Notes: a model not told the origin generated them from the letters alone. Shown: positions 1 through 10,605, numbered from the stretch's first letter. The stretch is 30,081 nt of DNA from Ichthyophonus hoferi (GCA_002751075.1 NAOQ01000635.1:9865-39945), one strand, 5' to 3'. Made by a program: numbers and translations.

Positions 1-36
1 TCAGACAAGTCAAATGCGGTTCTAACAGAATCGCAT

Positions 37-646
37 TTGAAAGCAGCTGCAGACTATGCTGCAACAATAATCGGAATCAGGGAAAGGAGAATTGTGTTCT
101 TAGATGAATGTGGATTTAATCTACATGCATCCCCATATTACAGGTATGCGATGCTGAATGAAAATGTGGTAACATTTGCTAATCCATCAAGAGGCCAAAA
201 TATATCTATGTGTGGCATTCTTTCTCTTTCTGGCCTTATTTATAACAAGATGATTCATGATGCCTTCAATGGAGACACTTTCTGGTATTCTTGCATGAGA
301 TAATCAATAACAATTGCCTAGGTCCGGATACAGTCATAAGAATAGATATAAATTTTCATCATTGTCAGGAGGTTAGAATTTTATTGATGTCTCATTCCAT
401 CAGGCCACTATATTTGCCATCTTACTCACTGGACCTGAAACCTATTGAAAACGTATTCGGGTTGCTCAAAAGTAAAATCCAAGTGTATGGGCCAATCGCA
501 ACTACACGGGAAACTCTAAAAGACTACATTTGAAAGAGCCTTGATGAGTTCAACTTCAACTCAAGCACATCTCTAACGTTTGCAAATTTATACAACAGAC
601 TGTGGGGAAAGATCAATAAAGGATTACATGGGACATGCCACAAATA
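37..646 (+). pseudogene. Broken Tc1/mariner (IS630-type) transposase, 3' part
   Basis: This is the C-terminal half of a DDE-superfamily transposase, the enzyme that cuts and pastes its own DNA element. The first catalytic Asp is in FLDECGFNL near 100-125. The second is probably the Asp of RIDINFHH near 341-365, where family members usually read DN-x-x-H. The catalytic Glu is in the hallmark LPSYSLDLKPIENVF near 412-457, 34 residues after the second Asp, as expected for the Tc1/IS630 group. The open frame shifts near 285-300: frame 1 carries the first Asp and frame 3 carries the rest. A TGA at 531-533 interrupts the last stretch, although frame 3 continues with family-like sequence (F-x-x-LYNRLWGKI) to about 646. 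The N-terminal DNA-binding half lies outside the window. The copy is therefore inactive as it stands. No terminal inverted repeat could be paired. Confidence 0.85.
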
Positions 647-820
647 AAGGATTTTCAACTAAAGTATTCTTTTCCTTTTTTCTTGATTGTAAGAAATGCA
701 TGTAGAAAATAAACTTTCTCTGGTAAAAATAGCAAAAATTTAAATTTCTTTCATTTTCCTTTTTATTCTTCTATTTTTTTTTTTGTCATATTTGTATATT
801 CAAAATTTCCGTGTATTATT

Positions 821-1037
821 AGGATCTGTCAAATTATTTCTGGGATTTGTCGCTCAGTTTTGGGATTCGTCAAATTATTTTGGGATTTGATAAATTATTT
901 TTGGGATTTGCTAAATCGTTTTAAGATCTGTCGAATCATTTCGGGATTTGTCGAATTATTTTTTTGAGTTTGTGAGATTTGTCAAATTTTTTCTGGGATT
1001 TGTCAAATTGTTTCTGGGATTTGTCAAATTGTGTCCG
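821..1037. repeat. Degenerate 21-bp minisatellite, about 11 units
   Basis: Units follow the consensus GGGATTTGTCAAATTATTTCT, with lengths of about 19-23 bp. The last three units are the most alike and earlier ones have drifted. The array ends in a short duplicated GGAAACC at 1036-1050. It begins about 180 bp after the end of the transposase remnant, so it might be a subterminal repeat block of the same transposon, but this is inference. Confidence 0.85.
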
Positions 1038-1050
1038 GAAACCGGAAACC

Positions 1051-2429
1051 CTTGTAATTACAGAACGACTCACATCGGTCTGCGCTATTTGATTAGTTAA
1101 TTTCATCTAAAATCCAACTGCGTTATTTTATTGGTTCAATCATCTAGCTTTAATTTAATTGAGGCACATAGGTAGCGGTGCAATACTTACAACTAAGTGG
1201 TGTTACAAATCATTTTAAGTATCCGTACATCGGTGGAGGACTATATAATGCCTACTCGGTTCATTAGTATGGACCGCAAACATGATTTAAATAAATCTTT
1301 TTACTTATTAGTATGGAGGGGGATGACATTCCCATCTAAGACTATCCTTCAGTCCGTGAGGGAAGAAAGAAGGCTTATGTTATTCTTTTTGTGCAGTGAG
1401 GTGAGATGCAGTAATTTTGAATATTTTGACATGTTCTTAGACTCGAAAGTTACTAAGCAATTCTCAGCATTGTTAGTAGGAGAAAGATTCTCAGAGCACT
1501 AGTGCTTATTATCAAGTGCTAGTACTGATCTAAACATTACCATAAAGATACGATGGTTATAGAATACAGAAAAGGTATTTTTTTTATCATTAAAATAAAG
1601 TATGTCTATATATAAGAAATGCAAAGTTTTTTTTTATAATGGTTGAAACGTCTTTATGCATTTATTATTAGATGTTAACACTCCTTTTATCCTTTCCGCA
1701 ATACGTTTATCACGTGCCAATCATAGTTTGATGGGACCGATCGTAAAAAAAATACTGAAGGCCACTGAGGGCTACAAATTTTTTATCTAAATGATCTAAT
1801 GCTACTGTATTTTCAAAAGGAGAATTTTAAAGATAAAAAGGTATAGTAACAAGTAGACTAAATTGTTTAGACCAGTGGCTATTTGAATTTCATGGGCTTG
1901 CGGTATAGTATGGGAGAGTCCTTAATCATTATAGTTAAGGCATTTTGCTCTTATATTTTACATCTTTTTGTGTCTATATTTTTTCTTTCTTTAGATAATT
2001 GTATTATAGGTCCTGTTAAATTTTATTAACTACTTCAAGTTAAGATGGGGGCATTGATTATTAATAATATTATTAGGTGAACTGAAATTTATTTGTTATA
2101 TATATTAACAATATATTATATGTCCAATTCAATAATATAATAATGCAATAATATAAAACCAAAAACAAGACCATTGCAGGGTGAAATTGCGATTCGGTTG
2201 TTCTGGGATATTTAGACTGATATGTACTATTATTAATCTCATGGTACTACAATTAATTTTAAAGTTATTACTTATTATAGTCCGTTCCCAAGTAGTCGTA
2301 GAAGAAGCCACATCAATAATCATTTCCGCTCATCTTTAAACAAATGGTCTCGCGGTTAGAATATAATTTCCTAACTAAAAGCCCGGATGACAGTTGGAAC
2401 ATGTGTAATACATTAAAATGATTTCTTAG
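1051..2429. other. AT-rich intergenic DNA without a supported gene
   Basis: I see only short open frames here. The longest is 101 codons at 1197-1502 (+), with no recognisable domain, no codon-like composition and no partner copy in the window. Poly-T runs and AT-rich spacers fill the rest. Confidence 0.5.
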
Positions 2430-2562
2430 TTATTTATTTATTTATTTGCATAAGAATATTATATATTGTATTTATTATCAGCCATTAATTAAATAGTAGA
2501 AATTATCATACATACATATATTGTAATGATTCAGAGTGTGAATAATTCACGTATATTATATC
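2430..2562 (-). repeat. Dispersed repeat R1, truncated copy
   Basis: This matches the distal half of R1 as seen at 7445-7810. Shared landmarks, in order on the plus strand, are TTTATTTATTT, ATTAATTAAATAGTAGA and GTAATGATTCAGA. The other half of the repeat is missing, so this is a fragment. Confidence 0.5.
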
Positions 2563-2579
2563 TAATGGAGTTTTATCTT

Positions 2580-2880
2580 AGTCAATAACATTCTATCAAT
2601 ATTAACATACACAGTTACTATATAAGCAAGTAAGAAAGAAATGTATAAATACCAGAACAGAACTCGCAGTTCTTTTTAAGTTTCCACGATAACTAAGACT
2701 AGCGTCCTGCACTTGCTTTTATACTGGATTGTTTCGAATTTGAGATTGATTAATCAATTCCAATTAGAATCGATCGCATACTACTATCGCGTCAATAACG
2801 TCGTCAATACCGCGAGCTTATAATCCGATTTTGATCCTAGCGTTAATATAATTTGATCAACAGCTAATCTACGATACTTT
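2580..2880 (+). repeat. Repeat R2, left inverted copy
   Basis: This segment is the reverse complement of 8125-8405. Nearly identical anchors include TGTATAAATACCA, CTAGCGTCC-GCACTT, TTTTATACTGGAT, GAGATT-TTAATC and CAATAACGTCGTC. Similarity is strong over about 230 bp and fades inward, where the right copy has extra sequence. The two copies face each other about 5.3 kb apart, which could mean the long inverted ends of one large element or two independent insertions. Confidence 0.75.
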
Positions 2881-3247
2881 TATCCAATCAATGTTTGCCC
2901 TTAATTTTACTGTTTTTATGGCGACATAATCCAGTCCAAAGAAGATTTTAGTTATAAAACTACTACAGTTAACATAGAAAGAGACATAAAAGGATACATT
3001 TCATTGATTTTTTATTTTTCTATCAGATCAAAGAATTAAAATTTGTGTACTAAATGTAACAATTATTCCAAGAATATATATAAATAGAGAGATAGAATAC
3101 TCTTAAAAATAGGCCGGATTTAATTCCAGCACCTATTTTTAGATTGAAATTCGATTAAAAAATTCTAGGCATACCTAAATCGTAATGATCCTAGTTCTTT
3201 AAGATTTTTTTAAATCTATTAATAAACAAAGAATATTCCCATATATA

Positions 3248-3376
3248 TTCCAAGTTACCATATTTAATTTCAGTGCGTCATTAGTTTTTACTCCAAGTTA
3301 CTATATTTAATACAATGACGTCATTGGTTTCAACTCCAAGTTACTATATTTAATACAGGGACGTCATTAGTTCAGA
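3248..3376. repeat. Three tandem 43-bp units with CRE-like palindrome
   Basis: Three direct copies start at 3248, 3291 and 3334. Each contains CCAAGTTAC-ATATTTAAT followed by a CGTCATT motif. The middle unit carries a perfect TGACGTCA, the palindromic CRE/ATF-CREB binding sequence; the third has GGACGTCATT and the first GTGCGTCATT. The third unit is followed by another CTCC start at 377-380, then the repeat stops. No gene lies close enough to suggest a target promoter. Confidence 0.85.
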
Positions 3377-3380
3377 CTCC

Positions 3381-4699
3381 TTATCTCTGAGTACAATATT
3401 TGTAGCGTTCGAGAACCAACTAGATCCTCAGACATAGGCTCATTGGTCAGTTCAAATCAGTCGGAATGAATTTAACCAAAACTGATTTTTGAGCAAAAGA
3501 AGCATATATACAAAGCCTCGTACAAGAATACAAAAAAGGTAGATTCATATACTACTGTTCCTTTATATGTAAAATTATTAATAATTATAAAAATTCATAT
3601 TATTAAATTTAATATATATATATATACTTATATTTATTTATAATATGTCTATGGTTTCTAAAGAGGGTGAAGTAATTAATCTAGACCCTTTAGTGGAAGG
3701 CCAACCTGGCGTGGCTTCTCATACTACAGAATTGCATAACAATTTATTATTCGTTGAGCTAGCCTCAATGAAACCCAATCATATTAACGTATATGTAGAT
3801 TGAAACCCAATCACATGGTTTGTACGCAATATCTGTTCGTCAAAAACGAAGTTTTTGATATATCTTTGAATATATTCAAAACAACAACTATAACAGCTAC
3901 TATGGACCCTAATATGATATGTTAATGGCCTGTTAAATTGTTCTTGTACTGGTTGCAACCATGTATAAATGTAAAGGCAGAAACGCGCACAAGAGGGCGG
4001 CTACTCAGACTGCCCTAAGGCAGGGAAAGAACTAACAGGAACTGGCTAGTTACTAATAAACGGAATTGAAATGCACTCCAACATCTAGAAGAAAATAACT
4101 ATCTAGGGTCCAAAAACCAATTGGAGACCTTGTGCCTATGGAAAATTCATTAGGACTACCACACATTTCTATAGAATACTATAGCACTAATATGTAACTA
4201 TTATTTTTCCTGTTAGGCAATCCCTATAATAATATTTGTTTTAATCGTAGTGAATGTACAGCGGATAACGTTAAAATGATGCTGTGACAAATAATTTATT
4301 TAATTATTCGTTTTTAAAATACTCCAATATTTAACACACTTAGACTGAGATGACTTACAACTTAACTACTTATAGAAATTCATAAACTACGTTTATGAAC
4401 ACAAACGCATGCCCGGAGCCAATCTGGGTCCAACTTATATACTTTAGTAGAGTTGGTATTAGCTAGTAAACGTCCAACAGGAATCGTTGATTAAAATATA
4501 GAAGCTGTGCAATATTTAACTAATTTCGCCACATATTAAAACAATTGATATGTGACACTTTGTAATAAATAATATTATATTATCAAATTATTATTAAAAT
4601 GAAATTTATTCAAGCTAAATTATATAATAGAGAAGCTAAGTAAGTCGGTTAGGAATTTTTTTATTATAATATTGATGAGCGACAATTAAACATTATGTA
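3381..4699. other. AT-rich spacer, no gene seen
   Basis: Both strands carry frequent stops and short open frames only. There is a run of TA dinucleotides near 3610-3630 and scattered short palindromes. Nothing resembles a domain or an exon with matching splice sites. Confidence 0.5.
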
Positions 4700-5105
4700 C
4701 AAACAGGAAAGATATAGCATAAACATTCTCTTTTTTTATCTTAAGCTCTTACTCTGGTAATGATGCATATCATGTGGCGGACTATAATATAAACACCACA
4801 ACTAGAAGCACCGTCTCAACCACATAGTGCTTAATTTATACTATTCTAAACATGTGATGCGGTGAGGTTAGATTCAGATCAAACTGTATACTTAGTATAA
4901 TATGGGATACAGGAGTTAATATCAATCTCGTTCACTATTACATAGGTTTAATAAACAATTTCTCCATTGTCACTACATGTTAGCTGAATAATACTTAATT
5001 TCAATTAATAGCAGATAATAAATAAATAGAATTTATGTTATATCTAATATAAATAAATAAGGAATCGTTGTAACATATTACACATATTTTAACACATAGT
5101 GGTAT
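4700..5105 (+). repeat. Dispersed repeat R1, copy A
   Basis: This aligns with 6570-6960 in the same orientation and with 7445-7810 and 29190-29455 in reverse. Conserved landmarks in order are ACAGGAAA, a CTAGAAGC-CCGTCTCAA core, CACATAGTG, ATTCTAAACA, GATCAAACTGTATAC, TATAATATGG-ATACA, TTTAATAAA and AGCAGATAATAAATAAATA. There is no open frame common to the copies, so R1 looks like a non-autonomous element such as a SINE or MITE. No terminal inverted repeats or target duplications could be fixed by eye. Confidence 0.75.
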
Positions 5106-5111
5106 AGCTTC

Positions 5112-5520
5112 TTACTTATTAGTATCAAAAACTGTGTCAGTCCTATTGACTTGTCCACAGCTGTTGGAATCTACAATTGTATAACTGTTAGTGGGTAATT
5201 TTGCTTGCCCAGTGTTAGTAATAGTTACTTGATTAGAACTGTCTTTAAGGTTCAGTTGCTGTGATAGAGGTTCTATTGAAGGCCTATATACTAACTCTTT
5301 AGGTAACTGGCTGTAGTAATTATATCTCCGTTTTATTTCAGAAGAGATAGATCCTTTGATATGCTTGGGTGCAAATGTAGACATTGCACAATAAAATCAA
5401 TGAGTAAGTGGTGATATATTACAATTTAAATAATAACTATCATCACTATTTAATGTTAGTAAGCAGTTTTCTGAGCTCTGAACTGGCGAGCGATCTGGAC
5501 ACTGATTATCGTGTACGAGA
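5112..5520 (-). pseudogene. Coding-like module of unknown family, copy 1
   Basis: On the minus strand a 90-codon open frame (5384 down to 5112) starts with an ATG and carries STFAPK, YYSQLPKELV, SIEPL-QQL-LKD and DSNSC-QVNRTDT. A related protein stretch occurs at 19470-19812 (+), and most residues between these anchors agree. Nucleotide similarity continues upstream to about 5520 through a further open stretch of 34 codons in the same frame, ending at a stop that both copies share. Agreement over some 120 codons between two otherwise diverged sequences suggests descent from a real coding exon. I recognise no domain, signal peptide or membrane segment. It may be a fragment of a host gene family or part of a transposable element. 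Confidence 0.45.
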
Positions 5521-5689
5521 ACCAATAGTGGATTGGACATCACAATAATGATGTAACATATATACAACTAAATGCAAAGTTTTTTTTTGTGTGCGTTTAC
5601 GGGAACTTCGTATTTTGTCATTGTTACTGCGTATGTGTGAGCGGGGGAACTTTATTATTGACTTTTGGTTTCTTTTGTATCTTGTTTTA

Positions 5690-5960
5690 TTGCTGATGCT
5701 AACTTTTGATGAGCAGTGTAACTAGGCTTGGTAACTTGAATGGAGCCAATCATAAAATATTTGTAGTATTTCCTTACATGACTCATAGGCTAACTCACAG
5801 CATGTAAACTATTATTGACAGATCAATTATAACAACGTGTTCATTCGTAGTTAACGATCTCCATGGCCTTTCATGAGTTATATTGGTCCGTACGAATATG
5901 TAATTATTGGTTCTATTTAAGTCTCATTTTTGTTAGCCAAAAGTTAGCAATAGCGATAAA
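5690..5960 (+). repeat. Dispersed repeat F3, copy a
   Basis: Similar to 10880-11130. Shared landmarks are TGTAACTAGGCTT (TGTAGCTAGGTCC in the other copy), CCAATCATAAA, TTCCTTA-ATG, GCTAACTCAC, and ATTATAACAACGTGTTCATTCG (here split by one mismatch from the other copy). This copy lacks the central part that carries the CATGAAAGGTCAGAG block. It lies directly upstream of an F2 copy. Confidence 0.6.
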
Positions 5961-5974
5961 AAAAAAGGACATAA

Positions 5975-6345
5975 AAATAAACGGTTCTAGACAGAGCCGA
6001 GGTGGAAAAAGATATTAATAAAACCCAAATCTATTGGCTAAGTGAGAATATGAATAGAAACAAAAGAAGACTCAGAGTGGATACGAAGAAATCAAAAGAA
6101 TATTAGGCAAAGATATTAACACATGTTCATCCATGTCTTATAGACATCCCTAAAGTCGCCAGTATCGTGAATATTAGCAAATCATCTATTTTATTGACAT
6201 CAATGACTCAAAAAGAGCAAAGGTTGGCGTAGATTCAACAGAAGACACAACAATTGTGGCTCAACATACAGAATACAACATCAGAGATTTGCCTCATACG
6301 AGTGAGGAACTTTAACTCTTCAAATTAGTCTTCCATTAGATCCAA
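5975..6345 (+). repeat. Dispersed repeat F2, copy a
   Basis: This matches 15870-16290 (+) and, for its first 100 bp, the reverse strand of 10465-10605. Landmarks are GTTCTAGACAGAGCC, AAAGATATTAATAAAA, CCAAATCTAT, AGAAACAAAAGA and, farther on, AAAGAGCAAAG-TTGG and CACAACAATTG. Short open stretches are shared between copies, which hints at an old coding origin, but no protein family can be named. Confidence 0.6.
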
Positions 6346-6569
6346 ACCTATTATAATCAAATTCTTTTCTCATTAATACTCATAAACATAATATTCTTTG
6401 AAAAACTTATGATTTTGATTAAGTGGTATATGTCGGGTCTATATTAATATATTATTAAATATTAATATTATTGTTGCAACTATGTTTCAACTAAACCTGT
6501 CCCACATGTGGAGGAAGGACTTTGCAAACAATACCAATCTGATAGTCACAGACTCAACACAGATTGTGA

Positions 6570-6962
6570 GTTCTGTTGAAACAGGAAACAAATATGGTGA
6601 ACATATCCTGGGTTATTTTAAAGCTGTTACCCTGACAATGACGCATCTCAGTAGTGTACTACAGTGTAAACAAGACTAGAAGCCCCGTCTCAAACCCACA
6701 GTAGTTAATTTATGCAATTCTAAACACACGGATGGGATGAAGCTGAATTCCAATCAAATTCTATACCTGGTATAATATGGTATACAAGAATTACTCTTAA
6801 TATGAATCACTATTACGTAAGTTTAATAAATAATTTTAAATATTTGATTAATAGCAGATAATAAATAAATATAATATATGCTATATTCTAGTGCAAATAA
6901 ATAAGTAAACAAGATATTATTGTAACAAATTATATATGTTTCAATATTATTAACATACACTG
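6570..6962 (+). repeat. Dispersed repeat R1, copy B
   Basis: Same orientation as copy A. It keeps ACAGGAAACAAATATGG, GCTGTTACCCTGACAATGAC, CTAGAAGCCCCGTCTCAA, ATTCTAAACACA, TATAATATGGTATACA and AGCAGATAATAAATAAATA. The short open frame at 6482-6679 runs across its edge and is not conserved in the other copies. Confidence 0.75.
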
Positions 6963-7444
6963 CATCCAGAAGCACACCAAAGTTCTATATAGAATTACTT
7001 TTGCAAATGAGCATAATAAGAAATTGCCTAAAGGTTTACTCATTATAGACCTCATTATTCCAATCAGTGAGGAAGAGGAGATAAATTAGCTTAATTATTT
7101 GGATTAGTCAAGTATTGGTATTATAGACCCTAGTGATTATTCAATAAATTCGTTATACTTATTACTCTTAAGATATTATATTAGCTGTAAATTCAATTAC
7201 TATCATGTAAAAATGTTGTATAAATCAAAAAAAAACCCCCGATAAAAGGATTTTTATAGTCATGACGGTCAAAATAACCCAATAAAATATTTACTCACCT
7301 AATTATTGCTATTTCTCATTCATTGTACACTTTTATTAGTCTTGAAAATAGGCAAAGCGAACAACAATGATTTACATTGTAGCCTAGCAAATTCCTTTTG
7401 TTATATATTTAGAGTTAGAATTTTTTGTGTCTATACCTTGTTTT

Positions 7445-7810
7445 TTTAATGTTGGAGAATGTACAGTCCGTTACAATGTTACCTCATTTATTTCTTTGTA
7501 TTGGAATATAAGTTATATTCTATTTATTAATTATATGATATTAATCAAATAGCAGAGATTATTTATCAAACCTAGATAGTAATGATTCAGATTAGGATTA
7601 GCTCCTGTACACCATACTATATTAGGTATACAGTTTAATCTAAACTCTGTTTCACTGCACCACAATTGTTTAGAATGGTATAAATTAGCCACAGTGTGGC
7701 TGGGGTGGTATTGTTGGTTTTGTTTACACTCTAGTTCGTCACCTGAGATGTGCCATTTCCAGGATAATGATTTAAGAAACAGATTATTATATTTGTTGAA
7801 AGAAAAGTAT
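7445..7810 (-). repeat. Dispersed repeat R1, copy C (reverse)
   Basis: Reverse complement of copies A and B. Plus-strand landmarks are AATCAAATAGCAGAGATTAT, GTAATGATTCAGATTAGGAT, CATACTATATTAGGTATACA, TTTAGAATGGTATAAATTA and TTTGTTTACACTCTAGTTC. Together with copy B it forms a head-to-head pair across 6570-7810. Confidence 0.7.
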
Positions 7811-8124
7811 TTTCACATCTGTCGTTAGTGTAACTCCTTTCAAAATATACACCTATCATGAATTTTTCCGCCTATCAGCATTAAATCTTAATCATAAGAC
7901 AGAATCATTGTATGGTATTTCCCGAGTAACCAGGTTATCTGACTCGCAATTTTTATAGTTCCAAATCAGAGTAACACTAGTTAACCAATGATCTATGTCT
8001 CACTTTCAATTGGATTGGCTGCCAAAAATAATATATTGTATCAGAGTTAAAATAAGCAGTAAGTATTACTCGCCTGTTAATATATTATCAGCAAGCTATA
8101 ATCAAAACTATAAACGCGTGGATA

Positions 8125-8405
8125 ATACCCAGAACACGTAATCACTTGCCTATACAGGTTAAGTTATATATATATTCACGGCATCGACGACGTTATTGGC
8201 CTGATGAATATTCTAATGGGAATCGATTAACTAATCTCAACTTGAACATAGCAAATGACTATCCAGTATAAAAGTAAGTGCTGGACGCTAGCTTTGGTTA
8301 TCTTGGAAAATTAAAAAGAGTTACAAATTCTGTTTTATGTGGTATTTATACATACTTTCTTTTAGCTTATATAGATACGAATAATGTTTACAATAAAACA
8401 ATTTC
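8125..8405 (-). repeat. Repeat R2, right inverted copy
   Basis: Reverse complement of 2580-2880 (see that entry for anchors). It includes the 62-codon open frame at 8278-8466, which runs out of the repeat and has no counterpart in the left copy, so I do not treat it as a gene. Confidence 0.75.
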
Positions 8406-9520
8406 CTTGATCATGCACTACTTCTACCTTTATAAGCAAGAAAACGGAGCATTCCCCATATTCTGAATCAAACAAGGACATCTCGTATAGAAAAATGATC
8501 TAAGGACTCAACTGGTGACATGGTCATCAGTAATGTCTCAAACCACACTCGGGTATAATTTTCTAGGTCTCAGAAAATACTTTTAGCCAAACCGAGATTC
8601 GTGGTTCCTTACAATATTCTATTCATTCTTTATTTTTTTTTACTACTTTCTAAGCGAACGTTTAACACGTGGTATAGCACATGCGCGCATGCTTGTTATC
8701 TAGGTTGGAATGATCATCCACATGATAACGCAAGATAATAAAGTACATAGCCAAATTCTATTAGGCTAAAATGCAATACTAAGAAACATCAGGAATATGT
8801 ATGCCTTTTAAAATTGGGTAAAAATTTGTTAGAATGATAAGAAACCTAATTAAGCATATATATATATGTTGTGTTTTGCCTTTGTTCAGAAATTAAAACA
8901 ATATTTTAGTGTTCTTAGAGTCTAAATATATCTATCTGAGAATACCATGTGGACGGTAAATTACATCTACGATGCCCCATTGTTACATACTCAATACATA
9001 ACTATGGTTAGGGCCTAGTTAGCAGAATAGATAATTGTCTGAATCGAGTTTTTCACTGGGCTTTAGTAGATTATTTTTTATTCTTATTAAAACGTTTATG
9101 CTTTCGGTTATATTTACTAATTGAGTCCAATAGGAAATCGTTAAAAATCATTTCCTACTGGTCCATAACTTATCGGGAAGTAGTTAAAGAATAAAGAATG
9201 GTGACCGATCTAAATATGTAACGTTTTTTGGTAATAGTGCAGAAGGCGCCTATCACAAAGCGGTGACTGGCTAGTTTAAATTAAACCAAAGGGGAGCAGA
9301 GCGCGGCAAGAGCCCGTTCAATGAAATTATGATCTAGGCCCACAAAATGCGAGCGCGGTATATTGAATTAGGAACAACACGGAAACTAAACTTTTGTTTC
9401 CTTGTGAAACCAATTTGTTGCTTTTTGTTTTCTCAAAAACTTTTACTTTTAAGCCTTTGATTTTTTATTAAAAAACAATTAAATATTTCCTAACCATATT
9501 TTATAATTTAGGTTTTGGAA
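8406..9520. other. AT-rich spacer, no gene seen
   Basis: No open frame of note and no recognised repeat except loose similarity around ACTGGCTAGTT at 9266 to the same words near 4041. A short, more GC-rich stretch lies at 9240-9360 without a frame. Confidence 0.4.
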
Positions 9521-9525
9521 TATGT

Positions 9526-10063
9526 TTAGGCAAAAATTAACCGTTTCAAGACATTAAATTTACAATGTGCCTGTCTCGATATTTCGGCTAAATCATTCGC
9601 CAATCTAAAGGCGGCCAAGCCATCAAATTTATAATTTGCCCGCCTCGACGCTTCTGGATAAATAATTGGGGTGGCTATTTTTAAACAAGCGCAATCGTAT
9701 TGGTGGGCCGTTTTCTGCACCAACCGTTGCTTTTAAAACCCTGTCCCTGGAGATTGCTGAAGCCAGGCAACTAGTGGCAGAATGCTCTACAAGTGCACGT
9801 GTTGAAGCGCTCGCAAAATAACCAAAAGCCTGATTATAACTATGTCTCTCCTATCAACAAATTCGCGCTCCCGATCCCCCACTCAGAACACTAATAATTG
9901 AAATAAGAGAGCTTCTGATCACGTGGAGATGAGAACTCCTCCAATGATTTCTTTTTACAGCCAGAAATGTCATGTCATTAATTATTAAATGCATCTTCCT
10001 AGACTGGCAATTCCCCTCTCTAATCTCCCTCACTCCAATCACATCATACAGATCCTCCGGCAA
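9526..10063 (-). pseudogene. Possible degraded coding region with internal duplication
   Basis: Base composition rises from the AT-rich background to something closer to coding DNA. Two minus-strand open frames of 65 and 69 codons fall here (9723 to 9526 and 10063 to 9854), in different frames. The first holds two related motifs, SRRANYKFDGL and SRQAHCKFNVL. These come from a direct duplication of about 65 bp: the words AAATTTA-AAT-TGCC-G-CTCGA recur at about 9553 and 9626 on the plus strand. No family is recognised and splice sites could not be matched. Confidence 0.3.
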
Positions 10064-10464
10064 CTCCTTCCTAAACTAATCTATTTTTAAGATAAATTTT
10101 AGAAAATAGTAACCAGTGCTTGATATGCACCAACCAAGCCCCATATTGGCGCATAGGTAAATCCCAAGTGAAACGATATAGTTAGAGGTGCTAATATTAT
10201 ATAGGGACAAGCTTAAATCTAATGTTTGGTCTAGTTGTTAGGACTATAATAGGTAACCGCTGATCAGTCACTTGGATTGCATTTATATAGTTAAAATTCT
10301 ACTCTGTATTAGGGACCCGTATAGCAATTTGTGGTAGTTCTAGAGACTTGTCCACAGGCTTGGGGGTAGCCAATTGAGTGTTGTATAGGAGGATTATCTA
10401 TATATATGTGTGTATTATGATTGCTTAAGAAATAATAAAAGAATGCAAAAAAATTGAGTCACAA

Positions 10465-10605
10465 GCGTATTTGTACCCTCTATCCTGGTTCCTCTTTTGT
10501 TTCTATTTATATTCTCGCTAGCTGATAGATTTGGTTTTTATTAATATCTTTATCCGCCCCGGCTCTGTCTAGAACTGTTGCTTTTGTACCTGTTGTCTTG
10601 ATCAT
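10465..10605 (-). repeat. Dispersed repeat F2, partial reverse copy
   Basis: On the minus strand this reads GTTCTAGACAGAGCC, AAAGATATTAATAAAA, CCAAATCTAT and ATAGAAACAAAAGAG in the same order as 5983-6070. The downstream part of F2 is absent. Confidence 0.65.

Noticed and set aside
1197-1502. 101-codon open frame on the plus strand
   Set aside because: No domain, no coding-like composition and no splice or conservation support in an AT-rich spacer.
3366-3450. tRNA-like A/B box words (TAGTTCAGACT, GTTCGAGAAC, GTTCAAATC)
   Set aside because: No cloverleaf could be folded; acceptor and anticodon stems do not pair, so a tRNA or tRNA-derived SINE is not supported.
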